Origin: Owenia fusiformis
Lineage: Eukaryota; Annelida; Polychaeta; Sabellida; Oweniidae
DNA length: 60,000 nucleotides
Assembly: GCA_903813345.2 (NCBI GenBank)
Contig: CAIIXF020000007.1
Span: 36,852,759-36,912,758, forward strand
Direction of reading: 5' to 3'
Position 1 is the first letter of the stretch. Every line of letters starts with the position of its first letter. The translations under genes and the position numbers were made by a program. The notes beneath the pieces are model-generated. The model saw nothing but the letters and a program-made list of their open reading frames with translations, made no database searches and was not told the DNA's origin. Below, piece by piece: positions 47,501-56,500 of this stretch.

Positions 47501-50500
47501 TGATGTTATGTGTTTTTATATTGTTGTCAAGTATCAGTTGCATGTTATCGCGGAAAAATGGTTTCGGTGGATCCAAAACTTGCATCAATGGAAAGAATAG
47601 CAAAGAGGTTAAACTCAATAATGGCCCCAAGAAAATTCTTAATAATAAATAACGCCGTTATTGAGTTTAACGACGTTGAACTATGTTTCCCCATCTGGTT
47701 TGGTGATCTGAGATACCACCCGTAGCGATGCACTCATGGTACCTCAGTTTAGATGCAAAATTCAGCATAGATGGTTATGGAACCCAAATTAAAAGGAAAT
47801 AAAATTGTAATTGCCTCAAATTGCCAATGTCAATAAAATGAATAAATAAATATAAGATCGGGTGGTGGAGCTGCCGGTTATTAACGACATGCAACTTTTC
47901 ATTTTCTCAGAGATGTGTCTTCCAAATATCGAGCAGTGCTCAAGAGGGATATTCTGCCCCATATATGGTATGGTGACATGCAGTTTTACCATTTTAAATA
48001 AAGGACCCACGGTCCTGTGCTCACACAGTGTAGAACCTTCAGAGTAATGTATATCCTGATTTTCAAACAAAATTATTGATTTTGTAAATATGAGATCAAT
48101 AAAAGATGAGTCCTTTGTTATTGGTTCAGATATGACTTGTTGTAGTCAAAGGAAAACTATGAATTTGACCTAGATTTTGACCTAGGCCTTTTAGTGTTCA
48201 AATTTTGAAGGAAAGTGGATTTTGAGGACGGCTTCTATTGTAGGCTCTTATTAAGTTGGCTGCATCCAAGCTGTATCTAGTGTTGTTACAATTGATAATT
48301 TCTCAAGCCTCATTGACTAAACATGGGATACCAAAATAGCGATTTTTGAGATTTCAAAATGCAATAACTTCCGAATTGGAAGTCGGATCAAAGTTTAGTT
48401 TGCAGATTCAGATTCCTTGGACAATTCTACACCCATTTCATAACTCATACGTTGAATTCCTCTTACTTTTTATTTAAAGTTGAATACTTTTTATTTTGAC
48501 CTACTTTTCGGATGCCATATCTCAAAAACGGTAAGAGTGATCAAAAACAATTTGCCTGTAGGGATTTGCTTTTTTCCAAGGAACATGATTGAAAAAACCC
48601 GGAGCAAAAATATTGAAGAACGACTGAGAAAATTGAAGAAATGACAAAGTACTGGATTTGACCTAGTTCTTGACCTTTGACCTAGATTAAACCGATTAGA
48701 CCTGGATCTGGACTTGGACCTGACCTGTACATTGACTTTGACCTGACCTGGACCTTAATTTGGACCTGGAAATGGACTGGACTGGTATTTATTCAATCTT
48801 TACTTCATTTCTCTTGACTTTTTATAAGACTATTATCAGATAGATTTTTCTCGAAATTTCAAAATCAGCAATTTCTCGGAAACCAAGCGAACTTGGGAAA
48901 TGGCGATGATAGGTCAAATAGGCATAATGGATATGCATAAAATGAATGTGACGGACTGGTCGATCCCATAGGCTCACTGTGTGAGCCAAAAGCTGTCACG
49001 TGTATATAAGGTTGAATGTCACGATACCACATTGGGCAGAATATCAATGTTGCATTAAGGGAGCAAATCCTCCTTCAGCAGTGCAAATAGTCACCCTTAA
49101 TCCGTGCCAAATGACAAGTATTACGTCACTTCTGATACCTATTGTCTGGACAGCGAAAAGTTGGGTGAAAATATCGCCGAAACATATTACTCCAAAACCC
49201 AAATACTCTGAAACCCAATACTCCGAAAATAGGCTTATAAACAGGGCTATCTTACTTTATGAGAATCATACACTGACCTTTTTACTTTTGCCAGTTTCAC
49301 GCAATGCCTTTTGAGCAATATTGGGACGAATGGGAAATTTCCATTGCGATTCCAAATTAAGTTAGAAACCCATTACGCATTTAATACCTTAAAACAATTA
49401 AAACATTTTTACGGCGTGAACTTTAAGAAAATGCAAAGATGAAAGGCGTCCACGGCAAAGCTTATTTTGTCTTTTTCGCCCTCTTTATAGCAGAATTGAA
49501 TTAAACGTTCGGGAATTGAGAAATTACGTATAACGCATAGGACTTGAATGAATGCGAATCTTTTTTGCAGACTAACTACTTGAAGTGTGAAAAGTAATTT
49601 AATTGATCTCTCGAGAGTAAAAGATATTTTGAATGCTCTCTCATGTGTGAAGAGTATATTTTGGATGGTGTTTCACATAGTGCCTTGATTTTTGATCATT
49701 TTTAAACAAAGAATTATACGTAATATCTTGTCATTTACCCCTCTTTATGACATATTTAGTATTTGTACATATTACAATTTTACTTATCATCCTCTTACCC
49801 CCCTATCACACCAAATTAGTTTGCTTCTTTACAGTCATACAAAAAAGTCGTACAATGGACTAAATGTGATTGCGGCTTGAAAAACGTATACAATAATTAG
49901 CTACTTCGCCCATAAACAGTCTTCAATACGTCGCAGTTCGTTCAGATCGCACCATGTCGGTGTGCACACGTACTGCAAACGATATCCGATTGAACAACGT
50001 CGTTAACGCGTCCCTAGTGAGGTCTAACTACGGCGATTACGCTCGTCTAGTATCTCAACGAATGCTGAAATGATTCTAAATTGCATCAAATCACCTTTCC
50101 GTCCGAGCACGTCCATGAATTTCGAAAATAGACCATAGATAGTTGCAGCTACATTTATTCCGTTCACTCACAGTTTTAAACCAGTTCGACACCGTTTTGA
50201 AGAATGCAGCAGTGAAAACTAGTATAGTTTGGTGTGGTAGCTATTTTTGCCGACTCTTTCATCAGCATTCTTTCAATATATGCTTTCATCTCGTCTTTAT
50301 TTCGTCTGCAGTACGCTGCTACGTTGCAGGACGTAAGTTTAGATCGTTTTAAAATGCAATCAGTTTTAAAAAATATATACTCATCGGCCGAGCACCAGTG
50401 TTCAAGATCGGAGCAAATGTGATCATGTCATAATTTCCAGACAGTTCAACTCGTTCTAAAAAGGTAGAATCTCGTCCCTAATCCGTGCAGAATGTATTCA

Positions 50501-53500
50501 TAATCCTTAATTATCCTGATAACGATAATAGCCAGTGCGATGGTTTCCTTGTAGATTTAAAGCACGACAGTTCGGTTCGTAGTACGTTGAGCTCTAACGT
50601 CACTCGTTCTGATTGCATCGTGACGACCACGAGACAGTCTAATCCGTATGTACACAGTTTAAGCCCATTTTCGAGAAAGTAATGAGAACTGGTTTGGTGT
50701 GATACAAGGGTAAGGGTAAGTAATCCACATATATTAAACTACATATTTACCTTTGCTGCCTGCTGCAATACAGTTATTGATTGGGCAAGGGCATTTTGAA
50801 GTCGCTGTACCTATAATATAAAATTGAGAATGGCACGTGATGTCAAAGCATTTTTGTGAACTACCTATAGTACTTGAATGAAACAAAACAATTCTTGATA
50901 AGTGTCTATGTATTCATACTAATAATTATTAAAATGTATTTGACTCAAGAATAACTAGTTTGTCAATAGATTGAAACAAAAGTATATTACATGGTGGAGC
51001 TGCCGGGTATCGCGGTGGTCACATTAGCTCCGATCGCAAACACTGGCACCCGGCCGATGAGTACTTTGTTCAAAACTGAATGTTATTTTATTTTGAACAA
51101 AATATTCAGTCAGCCGGGTGCCGGCCGATAAATAAGAACAAATGTGACTCAAGCATATTGAGCGATGTTTTGCGAGATGTCTCACCTGGTTTGGTTATAC
51201 GAGATACCATATGGCAATGTGTGCCAGATGTAAAGCGCAAGTCACGGGGTACCTCAGTTTAGATAAAAAAGATGGTACGGTAATAGAACCAAAATTATGA
51301 GTAAATAGAATTATTAAATTGTATTTGACCCAAGACTACTTAGTTTGTGAATTGATTGACACATAAGAATATCACATGGTGGAGCTGCCGGGTATAGAGA
51401 GATGTTCTACAAGACATGCCTCAACTGGTTTGGTCATTTGAACTACAAAATGGCGATATGCGCAAGATGTAAAGCTGGGTCACTGGGTACCTCAGTTAAG
51501 GTAAGATATAGATGGTCATGGAATCAAAATTATACGAAATAGAATTATTAAATTGTATTCTATTAAAACAGCACATTTTGGAAGTGACATTTAATATGCG
51601 AAATTCTCCTAAAAAGCTTCAGAAATTTGAAATTGTGAAATCTGAAAAATGTTTCGGTAATAAGGCCCCAGTGTATAAGGATAGAGGTCCTATCAAAATA
51701 TGGTCCTACTCTTCATTCATTTATATGGTGACCTCTTTCCCTTCTTCTCTTATACGCAACGTTGATTAAAATACGCCAATTGATATGGTAATGCGATAGA
51801 TAATTGGAAGTTTTCCCATATACACTGTTTGTATCTAGTTTGGACATGACACATACACTCCCCTCCATATAAGTTTGGCAACCTTTTTCCCCCATTGAAC
51901 TACGTGTTAAAGCCTCTTTACCTTTGAATTTTTATTTACTTAACCTGCGATGAAAATACTTATACTATTGATGGAAACGTAATTTGACTTTAATTCCAAT
52001 ACCTTCAAATTTTCTCAATTTTTTTCCTCAATTACAATAGGTTGAAAATTGATGATGAATTTGATAAATTTTTGAAAATCGGCATTCCCATGTTAACCAA
52101 TGGGAAATGGTAGGTTTGCCGCAAGTCATATGACAGAATATCCATCCATCCGAGTCCTTGCAAAAAATACGATTTAGGCAAGTAATTGAATTTGCTAACT
52201 TTATTTAACAGAAAATTGATATGTTTCTTCAGGTTCAACAAAGTTATAGGGCTTTAAAGTCAAAATTGTTTTTCAAAAAACCTCTCCCATTGAAATAACA
52301 CAGGAGGCGAAAAATAATTTTCAAAAATGACTTTGAAGCGCTGTAACTTTAATATTCATCAAATAAACTAAACACTTAGTGTTCAAAAAAGTAAGACAAT
52401 TCAATTTTCTATATAAAAATATTTTTTGCTGAATCTTTTACTGAAAAGATATCCTGATTTCTGATTTGCCCCGAACCCTCCATTTCCCATTGGATTATAT
52501 GAGAATGACGATTTTTAAAAATTCATCAAATTCATCATCAATTTTCGACCTACTGTAATTGAGGAAAAAAATTGAGAAAATTTGGAGGTATTGGAATTAA
52601 AGTCAAATTACGTTTCCATCAATAGTATAAGTATTTTCATCGCAGGTTAAGTAAATAAAAATTCAAAGGTAAAGAGGCTTTTACACGTAGTTCAATGGGG
52701 AAAAAAGGTTGCCAAACTTATGGAGGGGAGTGTACCCATGCCTAACCATAGACATCGTACAGTGACAAAACATACTGTCGTGCAGTTTAGATGTACGTTA
52801 TCAAATATCGAAGCACACTCACTGATTCGAAGCTAAAACTATGATAAATTATCTAAGAAAAAAATATTCGAGGAATACTATTATGTATTTCGCGTGTAAT
52901 TACATGTGCATGCTCTTGGCAAGATGTTTAACTTTCTAATTTAGTTAACATATTTTCGATCAGCGCTCGAGTTTTTTCTTCGTAATTCCACATAACTGAA
53001 CGTTGGGAAATGTTGGCTTTATTCAATTTCCATTGCTCTTTTTTCCCCGCCGTCTGAGTGTCGATTATTTTTTAAGAACATGTTTCTTTAAACTACACAA
53101 TTAGGTCGGTCAAAGATTTAATAAATGTTTACTTTTTGGCTATATTTTTAAAAATCAGAAGTGTACGTTGTCAAATCGATTGTACGTTGTCCAATTGAAT
53201 TCACAGATTTTAATTCACAGTTTTAACCCTAATACAGGCAACGTATTTTTCATTTACATAACACTTATCATAGTATTTGCTACAAATCAGTTAGCATTGA
53301 CACTGTACATCCAAAGTGTACAACGATATTTTTGTCACTGTACGTTGTTGATGGTTAGGCGTGCAACCTGCTGTTCTGTTTTCAACAGGTGTGTGATCAT
53401 GCGGTCATGTCATAAATTATTTGATGCAAATATACATATTTATGTAATGTAAAAAAATAAAAGTTCGCTACAGGCGGACCTATTAGCACATACAAGAATC

Positions 53501-56500
53501 TTTATTGTATGTTCGATTTATAATCAATAAGCCGTAAACACGAATAGGGGCACTGGGTTCTAGCTTGCCCTGTAACATAATGTACACTATGTGAGCCAAT
53601 AGGATTCCAGCTTTTGTTTTGGCAGAGGTCGAACGGAGTAGCTCAATATCAGAAATTGTCAGTTTGATCAACTCACTATCTCTAGTACACGATATATTCA
53701 TAAAGGAATGATTGAACACCACTGTTGTAAATGCCAAAAGACATGGGATTGTTTGAATTCCATATATATAATTAATGTATACCCGTAAATGATGACACTC
53801 TTTCACTTCCAATTGTATTAATTACTCCTTTCAACTTTCTATCAATCTTGTTATATGTTCTATATGTCATTGACAAGTCCAGGATAACAATTGTCACAGT
53901 GAAAATAATACCAAAATAAAATAAGGAAATCATATGAATTGTGTAAAGGTTCATATGGCAACATTTATACTAGTAGATGAAAAATCATTCTTGAATATTT
54001 CCGTACATACCTCTGTCTCTGATCTCTGTTTTTCTTCTGTCAGGTTATTATTTGCCATTGCCAGCTCATCCTGTAAAAATTTCATCTTGGACGAGAGATC
54101 TAGAGCCTGAAAAAATATTTGATATACAAAAATTAAAGGAATGTGTTTAAGCTAAAATGGTAACATTTATATATGAAAAAAATCTAAATGTTTCCCTACA
54201 TACCTCTGCCTCTGATCTCTGCTTTTCTTTAGTCAGGTTATCATTTGCAATGGCCAGCTCATCATGTAGAGAGTCCACCTTGGAAGAAAGATTCAGAGCC
54301 TGAAATTCAAAACAAATTATACATATAGAAATCAAACAAATATGCATAGGTTCATATGGCAAAATTAATATACCATGAAAAATCATTCTTGAATATTTCC
54401 CTACAAACCTTTGCCTCTGATCTCTGCTTTTCTTCTGTCAGTTTATCATTTGCCATTGTCAGCTCATTCTGTAAAGATTTCACCTTGGAAGAAAGATCCA
54501 GAGCCTGCAAATGAACAACGATTTGAAATATATGAATCATCAAATGAATATAGATTCGGATGAACATTTATGTATGAAAAACATTCTAAATATTTCCCTG
54601 TATACCTCTGCCTCTGATATCCGCTTTTCTTCTGTCAGGTTATTATTTGCCATTGCCAGCTCATCCTGTAGAGATTTCACCTTGGAAGAAAGATCCAGAG
54701 CCTGCAATTAAGAAAAAATATTTGAAATAAAGAAATCATTTGATTGTTTAAAGGTTCAAATGGCAAGATTTATATATGTATGAAAAAAGACATTCTAACA
54801 TATTTCCCCACATACCTCTGCCTTTGATCTCTGCTTTTCTTCTTTCAGGTTATTATTTGCCATTGCCAGCTCATCCTGTAGAGATTTCATGTTGGTAGAA
54901 AGATCCAGAGCCTGTGATTGAAAAAATGATTTGGAATATATGAATCAAATGATTGTTCAAGTGGCAACATTTATTTATAAAAAAAAACATTCTAAAATAT
55001 TTCCCTATATACCTCTGCCTTTGATCTCAGCTTTTCTTCTGTCAGGTTATTATTTGCCATTGCAAGCTCATCCTGTAAAGATTTCACCTTGGAAGAAAGA
55101 TCCAGAGCCTGCAAATGAACAACGATTTGAAATATATGAATCATCAAATGAATATAGATTCGGATGAACATTTATGTATGAAAAACATTCTAAATATTTC
55201 CCTGTATACCTCTGCCTCTGATCTCTGCTTTTCTTCTGTCAGTTTATCATTTGCCATTGTCAGCTCATTCTGTAAAGATTTCACCTTGGAAGAAAGATCC
55301 AGAGCCTGCAAATGAACAACGAATTGAAATATATGAATCATCAAATGAATATAGATTCGGATGAACATTTATGTATGAAAAACATTCTAAATATTTCCCT
55401 GTATACCTCTGCCTCTGATATCCGCTTTTCTTCTGTCAGGTTTTCCTTTGCCATTACCAGCTCATCCTGTAAAGATTTCACCTTGGAAGAAAGATCCAGA
55501 GCCTGAAATTCAAAACAAATTTTAAATATAAAAATCTAAGGAAGGTTCAAGTGGCAACATTTATGTATAAAAAATAAAAAAATCTGAAATAGTTCACTAC
55601 AATGTATATATCTCTGTCTCTAATCTCTGATTTTTTTCCGCCATGTTTTTATTTGACATTGACATCTCATCTTGTAGACATTTTATCTTAGAAGAAAGAT
55701 TCAGAGCCTGTAATTCAAAACAGGTTTTGGAACATAAAAATAAAATGAATGCGGTAAAATCCGCATGGCAACATTTATAGGTGAAAAAATCAAAAAATAT
55801 TTACATGTATATATTGTTATATTGTAACGCAAATAACATTTGACCCATTTGAGCTACATATCTGAAATTTCTGGAGGTGCTCCTGCATTATGTCTGCTTT
55901 AGATGTTTTAATTTGAAATCTATATGGTTATGGACAAACTAGTTATGCAACGTTAGATGGGTGTTGTTTTTGTGTTACCCTGTATAAAAAACATTCTAAA
56001 ATATTTCCCTACACACCTCTGTCTCTGATCTCTGCTTTTCTTCTACCATGTTTTTGTTTGCCATTGTCAGCTCATCTTGAAGAGAATTCACCTTAGAGGA
56101 AAGATCCAGAGTCTGCAATTGAAATATGATTTGCAATGCGTATCAAAAAACGCAACAGTTTGTTATCTCGGAAAAGCACAAAACCAGTGATAACAGCATT
56201 TATTTCATTCAATGCACCATAAAGCCATATGTCTCCTCTTTTTAATGGTATATCATTCGTTAATATTGGGTAATGGTTGGGCGAGTAATCATTCCTTAAG
56301 CAAAGTAGGCCAAAATTACCTTTGGGCCAAGTTATAAACATCGCAAAAGTCAGTGCATTGAGCCCAATGCAATATTGGAAGAAAACCTAAAACCAATGAT
56401 GACTGCATCCTTTTCATTCAATGGACCAAAAACCCAAATTACTCCTTTACTTTACAATGGAATGTCATTCAGTCACAGGGAGTCATGGTTGTTGGAATAA

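Noticed and set aside
55115-55506. Plus-strand ORFs repeated in the coiled-coil array
   Set aside because: They are antisense shadows across exon and intron. The minus-strand 96-bp exons have consensus splice sites and coiled-coil pattern.
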